DNA of 64,000 bases from Actinokineospora enzanensis DSM 44649 (lineage in GTDB: Bacteria; Actinomycetota; Actinomycetes; Mycobacteriales; Pseudonocardiaceae). The stretch is from assembly GCF_000374445.1 (NCBI RefSeq), contig NZ_KB894440.1, forward strand, positions 1 through 64,000. The letters run 5' to 3'. Positions 46,567-54,637 of this stretch are shown in pieces; the stretch's first letter is position 1; the number at the start of each line of letters is the position of its first letter. The notes beneath the pieces are model-generated. The model had not been told where the DNA came from, did no database searches, and saw nothing but the letters and a program-made list of their open reading frames with translations. A program made the translations under genes and the position numbers.

Positions 46567-46583
46567 GAGGTGACAGTAGACGG

Positions 46584-47156
46584 TCAGTTGGGGCGGGTGT
46601 AGACCGCCAGTGCTCGGTGGGCGGCGTCGTAGAAGGTCAGGCGGCCCGCGGTGAGTTCGTAGGTGTCGGCGGTGAGCAGGAGCGGTTCGGCGGACTTGTC
46701 CGCGCAGTCGGCGGCGAAGGTGGGGTTCGGGGAGAGCGAGCCGTCGGCGGAATAGCGGCCGGTCAGGCGGGTGCAGCCGTCCGCGGCCTCCCAGCGGCCA
46801 TCGGCGGTGAAGGTGATGCGCGGGGGTGGGACGCTGGCGGGGACCTGGCTCGGCGGCATCGGGGTCTGTTTGACCGTCGAGACCCACACCCCGGTCAGGT
46901 CGACGGAAGCGGTGTTCGGGCGTTCGGCGGCCATGCCGCCCGCGGCGGTGCCCGCGGTCTCGGTGACGCTCAGGGGTGCCAGCACGATGCCGCCGACCGC
47001 CAGTGCGGCGAGGACGGTCAGGCCCGCCCCGATGCGACGGTGCCGACGCCGGGTGACGCGCCGGTGGACCGCCTCGACCAGGCCCGCGGCGCTCGGGGCG
47101 TGGTCCGCGCCCTCGGCGAACAGGTCGCGCAGCCGCTGTTCGGCGTCGTCGGTCAC
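46584..47156 (-). CDS. META-domain membrane protein, putative anti-sigma partner
   Basis: This is a 190-residue protein. The cytoplasmic N-terminus is about 45 residues (DDAEQRLRDLFAEGADHAPS), then one TM (GAGLTVLAALAVGGIVLAP), then an outer domain with META-like motifs (FTADGRWEAADGCTRLTGRYSADGS). GTG 47156 overlaps the sigma factor's stop in GTGA. Position and topology suggest it controls the sigma factor; it lacks a classical zinc anti-sigma motif. Confidence 0.75.
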   Translation of the reverse strand: MTDDAEQRLRDLFAEGADHAPSAAGLVEAVHRRVTRRRHRRIGAGLTVLAALAVGGIVLAPLSVTETAGTAAGGMAAERPNTASVDLTGVWVSTVKQTPMPPSQVPASVPPPRITFTADGRWEAADGCTRLTGRYSADGSLSPNPTFAADCADKSAEPLLLTADTYELTAGRLTFYDAAHRALAVYTRPN

Positions 47157-47656
47157 GACCGTGGCTCCTTCTCGTCGGCCTCGGCCCACGCGGTGCGCAG
47201 GGTCGCCAGGGCGCGGGCGGCCTGGGAGCGGACGGTGCTTTCCGCGCACCCCAGCATGTCCGCGATCGTCCGGTCGTCGCGGTCCTCGTAGAAGCGCAGG
47301 ACCAGGACCGCGCGTTGACGGGGTGGTAGCGCGGACAGTGCTCCCCAGGCCTGGGCGCGCGCGGCGATGCCGTCGGCGTGGTCGGCGGTGCTGGCGTGGG
47401 TGAACCAGTTGTCTCCGGGTTCGACGGGGGTCTCGGTGCTGGAGCGGCGGCGGCGCCAGTCCAGGTGGGCGTTGACCAGGATGCGGCGCAGGTAGGCGTC
47501 GGGGCGGTCGGCGGCGCGGACGAGGCGCCAACGGCTGTGGGCCTTGAGCAGTGCTGTCTGTACGAGGTCTTCCGCCAGGTGCCGGTCACCGGTGAGCAGG
47601 TACGCGAACCGCAGCAGGGACTGCCCCTGGTCCCGCACGTACTCGTCGAAGGTCAT
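47153..47656 (-). CDS. SigE-family ECF sigma factor
   Basis: This is a 167-residue ECF sigma factor. Region 2 is FDEYVRDQGQSLLRFAYLLTGDRHLAEDLVQTALLKAHSRW...DAYLRRILVN; region 4 is LPPRQRAVLVLRFYEDRDDRTIADMLGCAESTVRSQAARAL. I chose ATG 47656 because AAAGGG lies eight bases upstream; GTG 47662 is the alternative. It is coupled to the META-domain gene by a four-base overlap. Confidence 0.9.
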   Translation of the reverse strand: MTFDEYVRDQGQSLLRFAYLLTGDRHLAEDLVQTALLKAHSRWRLVRAADRPDAYLRRILVNAHLDWRRRRSSTETPVEPGDNWFTHASTADHADGIAARAQAWGALSALPPRQRAVLVLRFYEDRDDRTIADMLGCAESTVRSQAARALATLRTAWAEADEKEPRS

Positions 47657-47722
47657 CCCCACCCTTTCGCCGCTGACGTGTGGACGGGGTGGGTGCCGGG
47701 ATCCGCTGCACGCTTCCCGGGA

Positions 47723-48430
47723 TCAGGTGTGGACGGGCGCGGGCAGGACCCGGAACTCGTTGCCCTCGGGGTCGGCGAGGGCCCGGTCGCAGCGGCGGGC
47801 GCCCAGGTCGAGCAGGCGGGCAGTGTCGTCGTCCGGTTCGGTGGCGCTGACGTCGAAGCGGACCCGGTTGGGGCCGCGCTTGGGTTCCGGGACGCGCAGG
47901 AACTCGATCCACGGGCCGCTGTCCTCGCCTGCGCGCAGTGCGGCCGAGTTCATCTCGGCGTGCAGCAGCGGCCAGCCGGTGGCGGCGGACCAGAAGCCGG
48001 CGAGGGCGGCGGGTTCGACGGCGTCGACCACGAGTGCGGCCAGCGGGCCGGTGTGGTGGTAGAGGTCCCCGGGTTCGAGGATGCAGAACTCGTTGCCCTC
48101 CGGGTCGCGGAACACCGTCCACGGCACGCCGGGGCCCTGGCCGACGTTGACCGCGCGGGCGCCGACGTCGGCGGCCAGCGAGGTGAGCACCTGGTACTCG
48201 TGCGGGCTCTCGGTGGCCAGGTCGAGGTGTACCCGGTTCTTGCCGGTCTTGGCCCGGGGGGCGGGCACGAACAGCAGGTCCAGGCCGCAGCCGCCGAGAT
48301 CGGGGGCGACCAGCCGGTGGCTGCCGTCGCGGCCGGGGGTGGCCGTGCCGCCGAGCATGATGTACCAGAACTGGGCGGCGGTCGCCGGGTCGCTTGCGTC
48401 GATCACGAGGCTCGCCAACCGGGTGGACAT
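47723..48430 (-). CDS. Double VOC (glyoxalase-like) domain protein
   Basis: This 235-residue protein has two Glyoxalase_6-like domains. The first ends in PWTVFRDPEGNEFCIL; the second has GPWIEFLRVPEPKRGPNRVRFDV and ADPEGNEFRVL. It resembles the 45838-46566 product but is more diverged. ATG 48430 (MSTRLASLVIDASDPATAAQFW) is preferred over GTG 48439. It lies 66 nt upstream of the sigma gene on the same strand. Confidence 0.82.
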   Translation of the reverse strand: MSTRLASLVIDASDPATAAQFWYIMLGGTATPGRDGSHRLVAPDLGGCGLDLLFVPAPRAKTGKNRVHLDLATESPHEYQVLTSLAADVGARAVNVGQGPGVPWTVFRDPEGNEFCILEPGDLYHHTGPLAALVVDAVEPAALAGFWSAATGWPLLHAEMNSAALRAGEDSGPWIEFLRVPEPKRGPNRVRFDVSATEPDDDTARLLDLGARRCDRALADPEGNEFRVLPAPVHT

Positions 48431-48483
48431 ATCCGACACCGTAGTCCTGTCGTGGCTCGGCCGAGGGACGCGCTTTTTCCCAG

Positions 48484-48510
48484 CCCGGTCCCGCGCGTGG
48501 CGGGACCGGG
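48484..48510 (-). terminator. Hairpin after the mycothiol-dependent enzyme gene
   Basis: CCCGGTCCCGC (48484-48494) and GCGGGACCGGG (48500-48510) are perfectly complementary around a 5-nt loop, 8 nt past the stop at 48518. There is no U tract. Confidence 0.65.
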
Positions 48511-48517
48511 GGCCGGG

Positions 48518-49300
48518 TCAGCGGGTGGCGAGCCGGAGCAGCGCCCACAGCTGGGTGAGCGCGTCCAGGTCGCCCTCGCGGTCGATGTCGTCGCCGAACA
48601 CCGCGGCCCGGCCCCACAGCCACAGGTAGAGGCGCTGCGGGTCGGCGGTGATGGTGGCGTCGGCGGTCGCGGCGGCCAGCGGCGGTGCGGGTACGGCGGC
48701 GGTGCGGCTGGTGGTGACCTCGGCGAGCCAGGTGTGGCCGCCGGTGCGCACGGCGACGGTGGTGTGCCGGGTGCCGGAGACGCCGAGCACGGCCAGCCGG
48801 TGGGTGAACCACAGGGTGAGCGCCTCGTCGACGCCATCGATGGCGACGTCGTCGGCGACCGGGGTGATCGGCAGGCCGAGCGCGGCCTGCACGTCGACCC
48901 GGTGCACGGTGGCCTCGTGCGCCAGCCTGCGCCGCCAGAAGCCGTAGTCCCGGTGCCGGGGGTGCCAGGTGGCGCACGGGTCCTCCGGGTCGTGCGCCTC
49001 CAGCTCGCCGAGCAGTGTGCGCAGCCCGTCGCGCAGGTAGTTCTCCGCGGTCTCGCCGTCGGCGGGCTGCCGTTGCCAGCGGGTGGGGCGTTCGCCGGAG
49101 CGGATCCAGGTGACCGCCATGCGCAGCACGCTGCCCAGGTGGCGGGTGGTCTCGCCGACGGTCAGGCCGGGGCAGCCGGGGACCGGCCGGTCGTGGTCGG
49201 TGCCCTCGGCGGTGGCGGCGAGCAGGGTGGCCTCGGTCTCCAGTACGTCGAGCAGACGGTCGGGATCGATCAGCGGGGTGCACGGGGACAGCGCGGTCAC
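48518..49300 (-). CDS. Maleylpyruvate isomerase-family mycothiol-dependent protein
   Basis: This 260-residue protein belongs to the DinB/MDMPI fold group. The N-terminal helical domain has a first His in TTRHLGSVLRMAVTWI and later DYGFWRRRLAHEATVHRVDVQAALG, where His residues would bind a metal used with mycothiol. The C-terminal domain (WLWGRAAVFGDDIDREGDLDAL) is the SCP2-like part of the family. The start is GTG 49300, overlapping the HEPN gene's stop (GTGA). The substrate is unknown; DNA damage induction is suggested by the LexA box upstream of the pair. Confidence 0.8.
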   Translation of the reverse strand: MTALSPCTPLIDPDRLLDVLETEATLLAATAEGTDHDRPVPGCPGLTVGETTRHLGSVLRMAVTWIRSGERPTRWQRQPADGETAENYLRDGLRTLLGELEAHDPEDPCATWHPRHRDYGFWRRRLAHEATVHRVDVQAALGLPITPVADDVAIDGVDEALTLWFTHRLAVLGVSGTRHTTVAVRTGGHTWLAEVTTSRTAAVPAPPLAAATADATITADPQRLYLWLWGRAAVFGDDIDREGDLDALTQLWALLRLATR

Positions 49301-49707
49301 CGCCCGCCGCCGTGCACGGCACGGCGGATGAGGTGCAGGAACTCGGCGGTCTGGCGGTGCAGGTCGTCGGCGGCGCGCGGCCCGACCCGGCTGGTGATGC
49401 CCGCCTGCACGGCGGCGCGGGTGGCCGAGCAGGAGGCGAAGAACGCCGCCCACTCGCGCATCTCGGGGGCGACCGAGGACATCAGGGTCCACACGCTGGT
49501 GGGCTTGGCGCGGCCGCGGTGCGGTCTGCCGCGCAGGGCGAGCAGGGCGGCGGCGGCGCGCAGCGCGCACAGGTAGGACTCGGTGAACCGGTGCGCCGGG
49601 GTGGCACCTACGTCGATCGCGGCGAACCCGCGTTCGGCCTGGTGGAGCAGGTGCACCGCGGCGGCGGGCGGTGCCTGGGTGACGGGGAAGTCCAGCGTGC
49701 TGGTCAT
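49297..49707 (-). CDS. HEPN-domain protein, SAV_6107 type
   Basis: This is a 136-residue helical protein: LLHQAERGFAAIDVGATPAHRFTESYLCALRAAAALLALRG...WTLMSSVAPEMREWAAFFASCSATRAA fits the HEPN_SAV_6107 family as I recall it. The classical HEPN RNase motif RxxxxH is not evident. ATG 49707 has GAGGAGG upstream. A perfect LexA box lies 125 nt upstream (49832-49847). It is translationally coupled to the mycothiol-dependent enzyme gene. The role is unknown. Confidence 0.78.
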   Translation of the reverse strand: MTSTLDFPVTQAPPAAAVHLLHQAERGFAAIDVGATPAHRFTESYLCALRAAAALLALRGRPHRGRAKPTSVWTLMSSVAPEMREWAAFFASCSATRAAVQAGITSRVGPRAADDLHRQTAEFLHLIRRAVHGGGR

Positions 49708-50042
49708 CGGGGCCTCCTCGCGTGGGTACGTCGACGGCGGCACGCGGGGGTGCCGGTGGACGTGCGGCGCCGAGGGGAAGCCGGCGTCGCCCGGTGGTGA
49801 GGCGCTTCCCCCGCCCCACCACCGGGCATGTCGAACGGATGTTCGAACACTGCCAGCGTAACCCGTGGTAGGCGGGGGTTCAAGCGGTCCACGGTGTGAC
49901 GCGTGGACCGTTATCTGCGACCGGGGCGGGTCGGGTCGACGGGAGCGGTGGGCACACGGGTGGCGGGTGAGCGGGAAGGGCGGGTGGGACGGGTGGATGT
50001 CCGGGTGGGCGGGAGGGGTGTGGGTAATGGTGGGATGGTGCG
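49708..50042. other. Divergent control region with LexA box
   Basis: This 335-bp gap lies between the HEPN gene and the YbaK-like gene. It contains the LexA box at 49832-49847; the rest is GGGTGGG-rich and shows no gene. Confidence 0.6.
49832..49847. promoter_or_regulatory. Perfect LexA (SOS) box upstream of the HEPN gene
   Basis: TCGAAC-GGAT-GTTCGA matches all 12 conserved positions of the actinobacterial LexA box. It is 125 nt before the HEPN start and 196 nt before the divergent YbaK-like gene, so the HEPN-MDMPI pair is the more likely target. Confidence 0.85.
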
Positions 50043-50564
50043 GTGAGCTCACTCGACCACCGCGCGGTCAAGGAAGTCGCCGAGGCGTTGCGCGCCGCGG
50101 GCCTGTCCGCCGCGGCCGACGGGATCCGGGTCCTGGCCGATGACGTCCGTACCGCCGCGGCGGCGGCCGCGGCGCTCGGCGTGCCGGTCGGGGCGATCGC
50201 CAACAGCCTGGTGTTCGTGGCCCGGCGCGCGGACGGGGACCGGCCGCTGCTGGTGCTCACCTCCGGCGACCACCGGGCCGACACGGGCCGGGTGGCCGGG
50301 TTGGTGGGCGCCGACGAGATCGCCCGCGCGGACCCGGCGTTCGTGCGCGCGCACACCGGCCAGGCCATCGGCGGGGTCGCCCCGGTGGGCCACCCGGAGC
50401 CGCTGGAGACGCTGGTGGACCGCCATCTGGAGCGCTATCCGGTGGTGTGGGCGGCGGCCGGGCACCCGAAGACCGTGTTCCCCACCAGCCATGCCGATCT
50501 GGTGACGCTGACCGGGGGCACGGCTGCGCGGGTCGGCGCGGAGGAGGATGATCCCTCGACGTGA
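50043..50564 (+). CDS. YbaK/EbsC-type aminoacyl-tRNA deacylase
   Basis: This is a 173-residue editing-domain protein: LGVPVGAIANSLVFVARRADGDRPLLVLTSGDHRAD and HTGQAIGGVAPVGHPEPLETLVDRHLERY are typical of YbaK/ProX enzymes that hydrolyse mischarged tRNA. The start is GTG 50043. It overlaps the GNAT gene by four bases (GTGA). Confidence 0.88.
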   Translation: MSSLDHRAVKEVAEALRAAGLSAAADGIRVLADDVRTAAAAAAALGVPVGAIANSLVFVARRADGDRPLLVLTSGDHRADTGRVAGLVGADEIARADPAFVRAHTGQAIGGVAPVGHPEPLETLVDRHLERYPVVWAAAGHPKTVFPTSHADLVTLTGGTAARVGAEEDDPST

Positions 50565-51127
50565 CCGCCGCTCCCTCCCCCAGTGTCGCCCGCTTCGCCG
50601 AGCTGACCGGCGACGAGCTGCGGACCCGGCTGCGCGAGGCGCTGGCCCTCTACGTCGCGGCCATGCGCTACCCCAGGGGCACCGCGGAGCAGCGCGCCCC
50701 GATGTGGCTGGCGCACATCCTGCGGGTGGGCTGGCGCTGCGTCGGCGCGTTCGACACCGACGACCGGCTGTGCGGCATCGCCTACGGCTACCAGGGCGCG
50801 CCCGGCCAGTGGTGGCACGAACAGGTGAAGCGCGGGATCACCGAGCGGCACGGCCTGGAGCAGGCCGAGGAGTGGATGGCGGACTACTTCGAACTGACCG
50901 AGCTGCACGTGCGCCCGGACACCCAGGGCCAGGGCATCGGCGGCGAGCTGCTGCGCAGGCTGGTCGGGGGCGCGTCGAACGCGCATGTGCTGCTGTCGAC
51001 GCCGGAGGGCCCGTCCCGCGCGTGGAACCTGTACCGGCGGCTGGAGTTCACGGACGTGCTGCGGCATTACCAGTTCGCGGGCGACCCGCGCCCGTTCGGC
51101 GTCCTGGGGCGCGCGCTGCCGTTCTGA
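50561..51127 (+). CDS. GNAT N-acetyltransferase, Rv2170 type
   Basis: This is a 188-residue acetyltransferase. The acetyl-CoA loop is ELHVRPDTQGQGIGGELLRRL; the C-terminal half has SRAWNLYRRLEFTDVLRHYQFAGDPRPF. Its start overlaps the YbaK stop. In M. tuberculosis Rv2170 lies beside lppM (Rv2171), as here. The substrate is not known from sequence. Confidence 0.85.
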   Translation: MTAAPSPSVARFAELTGDELRTRLREALALYVAAMRYPRGTAEQRAPMWLAHILRVGWRCVGAFDTDDRLCGIAYGYQGAPGQWWHEQVKRGITERHGLEQAEEWMADYFELTELHVRPDTQGQGIGGELLRRLVGGASNAHVLLSTPEGPSRAWNLYRRLEFTDVLRHYQFAGDPRPFGVLGRALPF

Positions 51128-51148
51128 CAGCACGCGCCCACAAGGCAA

Positions 51149-52831
51149 TTACAACGCCGCCAGCCGTTCGCGCAGGGTGTCGAGGCCCATGGCGCCCATC
51201 TCCAGGGCGTCCTGGTGGAAGGCCTTGAGGTCGAAGGCCGCGCCCTTGCGGGCCCGCACCTCGTCGCGCGCCTGCAGCCAGAGCCGCTCGCCCAGCTTGT
51301 AGGTGGCGGCCTGGCCGGGCCAGCCAAGGTAGCGGTCGATCTCGTCGTGCACGTGCGCCGGGTCGGTGATGGTGCGGGTGAGCATGAACTCCAGGCCCAG
51401 CTCGGGCGTCCAGCGCTCGCCCTCGTGGAAGCCGAAGCCGCGCGGGATCTCCAGCTTCAGGTGCATGCCGATGTCCACGATCACCCGGGCGGCGCGGAAG
51501 ATGTGCGCGTCGAGCATGCCGAGCAGGTCGCCGTCGTCGGACAGGTAGCCGAACTCGCGCATCAGGCGCTCGGCGTAGAGGGCCCAGCCCTCGCCGTGCG
51601 CGGGCACCCAGCAGAGCAGCCGCTGGAACCGGTTGAGGTTCTCGGCCTGCAGGACGGCGGTGGCCAGCTGCAGGTGGTGGCCGGGGACGCCCTCGTGGTA
51701 GACGGTGCTGACCTCGCGCCAGGTGGCGAAGTCCTCGCGGTCGGCGGGCACCGACCACCACATGCGGCCCGGTCGGCTCCAGTCGTCGTTGGGGCCGGTG
51801 TAGTAGGCGCCGACGGTCCCGCCGGGCGGGGCGATCCGGCATTCCAGCCGCATCAGCCGGTCGGGGATCTCGAAGTGCACCCCGCGCAGGTCGGCCAGCG
51901 CCTGGTCGGACAGGCGCTGCATCCACTCCTCCAGCGCCTTCTGGCCGTGCAGCCGGTAGCGCGGGTCGGCGTCGAGGGCGGCGGCGGCCTCGGCCATGGT
52001 GGCGCCGGGCTTGACCCGGCCCGCCACCTCCACCATCTCGGCCTCCAGCCGGGCGAACTCCTCCCAGCCCCAGGCGTAGGCCTCGCGCAGGTCGAGCCGG
52101 GCGCCGGTGTACTCGCGGGACCAGAGGGTGTAGCGCTCCTCGCCGACGGCGTCCTCGGCGGGGGCCCGCGGGGCCAGCTCGTCGGCCAGGAAGGCGGCCA
52201 GGTCGGCGTAGGCCTGGTTGGCGGCGCGGGCGGCGGCGTCCAGGTCGGCGCGCAGCGTGTCGGGCACCTCGGCGCCCTCGACCCTGGTGGTGAAGAAGGA
52301 CGGCTGGTCGGTCAGGCCCGCCCAGGTCCGGCACTGCTCGCCGACCTTGCGCACCTGGCGCAGCGCGGCGACCCGGCCGCGGCCCGCCGACTCGCGCAGC
52401 GCCGACCGGTAGCCCGCGAGGCAGTCGGGCACGGCGGCGAGCCGGGCGGCGAGGTCGGCCCAGCCCTCCTCGGTGTCGGTGTCCATCAGGTCGAACACCT
52501 GGCGCAGGTCCTGCGGAGCGGAGGCGAGCACGTTGAGCGGGGCGAGGTCCTCGCCCGCCTCGTGCAGTTCCAGCTGCAGCCCGATCCGCTCGGCGAACAC
52601 GGCCTTGGCGTTGGCCTCCGAGTCGTTCGCGGGCTCGGCCGCCGCGACCGCGGCCAGCGCGCGGGCGGCGATCCCGGCGCGCTCGGCGACCCCGTCCGGG
52701 GACAGGTCGGGCAGCTCGCGGTCGTGCCCGGGTACTCCGACGATGGTCGCCACGATGGGTTCGGCGGCGGCGAAGTCGTCGACGAAGGTGTCGCAGATGT
52801 GGTGCACACCGGCTTGCTGGGAGGAGGACAT
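51149..52831 (-). CDS. DUF885 putative metallopeptidase
   Basis: This is a 560-residue cytoplasmic protein of the DUF885 family. The zinc-site motif is VYHEGVPGHHLQ, a His-Glu-x-x-x-x-His variant conserved in the family, with a possible third ligand in EGWALYAERLMREFGY. There is no signal peptide. ATG 52831 has GGAGGA upstream. It is convergent with the GNAT gene and divergent from lppM. Confidence 0.87.
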   Translation of the reverse strand: MSSSQQAGVHHICDTFVDDFAAAEPIVATIVGVPGHDRELPDLSPDGVAERAGIAARALAAVAAAEPANDSEANAKAVFAERIGLQLELHEAGEDLAPLNVLASAPQDLRQVFDLMDTDTEEGWADLAARLAAVPDCLAGYRSALRESAGRGRVAALRQVRKVGEQCRTWAGLTDQPSFFTTRVEGAEVPDTLRADLDAAARAANQAYADLAAFLADELAPRAPAEDAVGEERYTLWSREYTGARLDLREAYAWGWEEFARLEAEMVEVAGRVKPGATMAEAAAALDADPRYRLHGQKALEEWMQRLSDQALADLRGVHFEIPDRLMRLECRIAPPGGTVGAYYTGPNDDWSRPGRMWWSVPADREDFATWREVSTVYHEGVPGHHLQLATAVLQAENLNRFQRLLCWVPAHGEGWALYAERLMREFGYLSDDGDLLGMLDAHIFRAARVIVDIGMHLKLEIPRGFGFHEGERWTPELGLEFMLTRTITDPAHVHDEIDRYLGWPGQAATYKLGERLWLQARDEVRARKGAAFDLKAFHQDALEMGAMGLDTLRERLAAL

Positions 52832-52912
52832 GCCCGCACGTTACCCAACGGTCGGGGATGGGCGTCGCCAGTCGGCGGCGGGCATGGCGGGCCGGACTGG
52901 CAGGATGGCCCG

Positions 52913-53611
52913 GTGCACCAGGCGATTCGACGACCCCGCTCAGGTTGGCGCAGGTGGGCGGCGTTGGGGCCGCTCGCGCTGCTGGCGCTGTTGACCCTGT
53001 CGGGCTGCGTGCGGGTACAGGCCGCGCTGGCGGTGACCGAGGACGACCTGGTGTCCGGCCAGCTGGTGATCGCCTCGGTGGCGGCCAAGCAGGGCGACAC
53101 CGGACCGACGCTGACGGTCCCGCCGGAGCTCGACGGCAAGGTCACCACCCAGCTGTACACGGCGGACGGCTACGTGGGGCAGACGGTGTCCTTCCAGGGC
53201 CTGTCGTTCGCCGACATCACCCTGCTCAGCGACTCGATCACCGAGGGCAAGCAGTACCGGCTCAGCTTCCGCCGCTCCGGCGACCTGGTCACCATGGCGG
53301 GCTCGGTCGACCTCACCGAGCTACCGGCGGACCGGTCGGACGTGCAGATCAAGGTGTCGTTCCCGGGCACGATCCGACACACCGACGGCATCAACGACAA
53401 CGGCACGGTCACCTGGAAGCCCAAGCCGGGCGCGGTGACCGAGTTCGACGCGACCGTCCAGTACACCGACACGTCCGGGGTCTCCTGGACGAAGTGGGTG
53501 CTGATCGTCGGCTCCTCGGCGATCGGCGTGGCCCTGCTGGTGCTGGCCCTGGCCTACTTCACCCACCGGCGAGCCGATCGCGCGGCCCGCCGGGAGACCG
53601 AACCGGTCTAG
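52913..53611 (+). CDS. lppM: LppM-family lipoprotein
   Basis: This is a 232-residue protein. The signal ends in lipobox LTLSGC. The LppM domain starts VRVQAALAVTEDDLVSGQLVIAS and has a beta-rich body, and a C-terminal TM (LIVGSSAIGVALLVLALAYF) and basic tail follow. Mycobacterial LppM (Rv2171) acts in phagosome handling; the general role is unknown. The start is GTG 52913. It is convergent with metF, with 15 nt between stops. Confidence 0.87.
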   Translation: MHQAIRRPRSGWRRWAALGPLALLALLTLSGCVRVQAALAVTEDDLVSGQLVIASVAAKQGDTGPTLTVPPELDGKVTTQLYTADGYVGQTVSFQGLSFADITLLSDSITEGKQYRLSFRRSGDLVTMAGSVDLTELPADRSDVQIKVSFPGTIRHTDGINDNGTVTWKPKPGAVTEFDATVQYTDTSGVSWTKWVLIVGSSAIGVALLVLALAYFTHRRADRAARRETEPV

Positions 53612-53626
53612 TGGTGCCTGCCCGCC

Positions 53627-54511
53627 TCAGGTGCGGCTGGGGACGAGACCGAGCCGTCCGACGACCTCCTTGGTCGCCTTGGACCGGTTGAACGTGTAGA
53701 AGTGCAGGCCGGGCACGCCTTCGGCGAGCAGTCGCTCGCTGACCTCGGTGGCCAGGTCGATGCCCGCGCGGCGGAACGCGGCGGGGTCGTCGGCCAGTGG
53801 GTCGAGCAGTGTGGCGATGCGGGCGGGTACCGGCGCGCCGGACAGTTCGACCATCTTGGCCAGGGTCTTGCGGGTGGTGATGGGCATGATGCCGGGCAGC
53901 AGGGGGGCCTCGCAGCCGCGGGCGGTGACGCGGTCGCGCAGGCGCAGGAAGTCCTCGGGTTCGAAGAACAGCTGGGCGATGGCGAAGTCGGCGCCCGCGT
54001 CGAACTTGCGGATCAGGTTCTCGGTGTCCACGTCGACGTCGTCCGAGCGCGGGTGGCCGTAGGGGAAGGCGGCCACGCCGACGCAGAAGTCGCCCAGCTC
54101 GCGGACCAGGCGGACCAGCTCGGCGGCGTACATCAGGCCCTGCGGGTGGGCGACCCACTCGCCGTTGGGGTCGCCGGGCGGGTCGCCGCGCAGCGCGAGG
54201 ATGTTGCGGATGCCGAGGGCGGCGTACCAGCCGATGACGTTGCGCAGCTCGGCGATGGTGTGGTCGACGGCGGTCAGGTGCGCCATGGAGACCAGGGTGG
54301 TCTCGCGGGCGACCCGGCCGGTGGTGCGGATGGTGCGGTCGCGGCTGGAGCCGCCCGCACCGTAGGTGACGGACACGAAGGCGGGGTCGAGGCCCTCCAG
54401 TTCGCGGATGGCGTGCCACAGGCGTCGCTCGTCGGCCTCGTCGCGCGGCGGCATGAACTCCACGGAGAACACCGGCCTGCCCACGCGGATCCGCTCCAGC
54501 ACCGTCGTCAT
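53627..54511 (-). CDS. metF: Methylenetetrahydrofolate reductase
   Basis: This is a 294-residue TIM-barrel flavoprotein that reduces 5,10-methylene-THF to 5-methyl-THF for methionine synthesis. Motifs are FSVEFMPPRDEADERRLW (catalytic Glu), FVSVTYGAGGSSRDRT, NILALRGDPPGDPNGEW, and GADFAIAQLFFEPEDFLR. ATG 54511 is the start. It is divergent from crtE and convergent with lppM. This is the short Rv2172c type in sequence feel, so I assign the reaction with slight caution. Confidence 0.9.
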   Translation of the reverse strand: MTTVLERIRVGRPVFSVEFMPPRDEADERRLWHAIRELEGLDPAFVSVTYGAGGSSRDRTIRTTGRVARETTLVSMAHLTAVDHTIAELRNVIGWYAALGIRNILALRGDPPGDPNGEWVAHPQGLMYAAELVRLVRELGDFCVGVAAFPYGHPRSDDVDVDTENLIRKFDAGADFAIAQLFFEPEDFLRLRDRVTARGCEAPLLPGIMPITTRKTLAKMVELSGAPVPARIATLLDPLADDPAAFRRAGIDLATEVSERLLAEGVPGLHFYTFNRSKATKEVVGRLGLVPSRT

Positions 54512-54637
54512 GTGCTCAGGGTAGCGAAGTGTCCGCCCGCTGAGACGGGTCTCCCAGGAGCTGGGCGGCGCAGGACACCGGTCACATCGGCGCACCCCGG
54601 CGGGCGGGCACGCGCGTCGGGAGCGGACCATAGCGGC

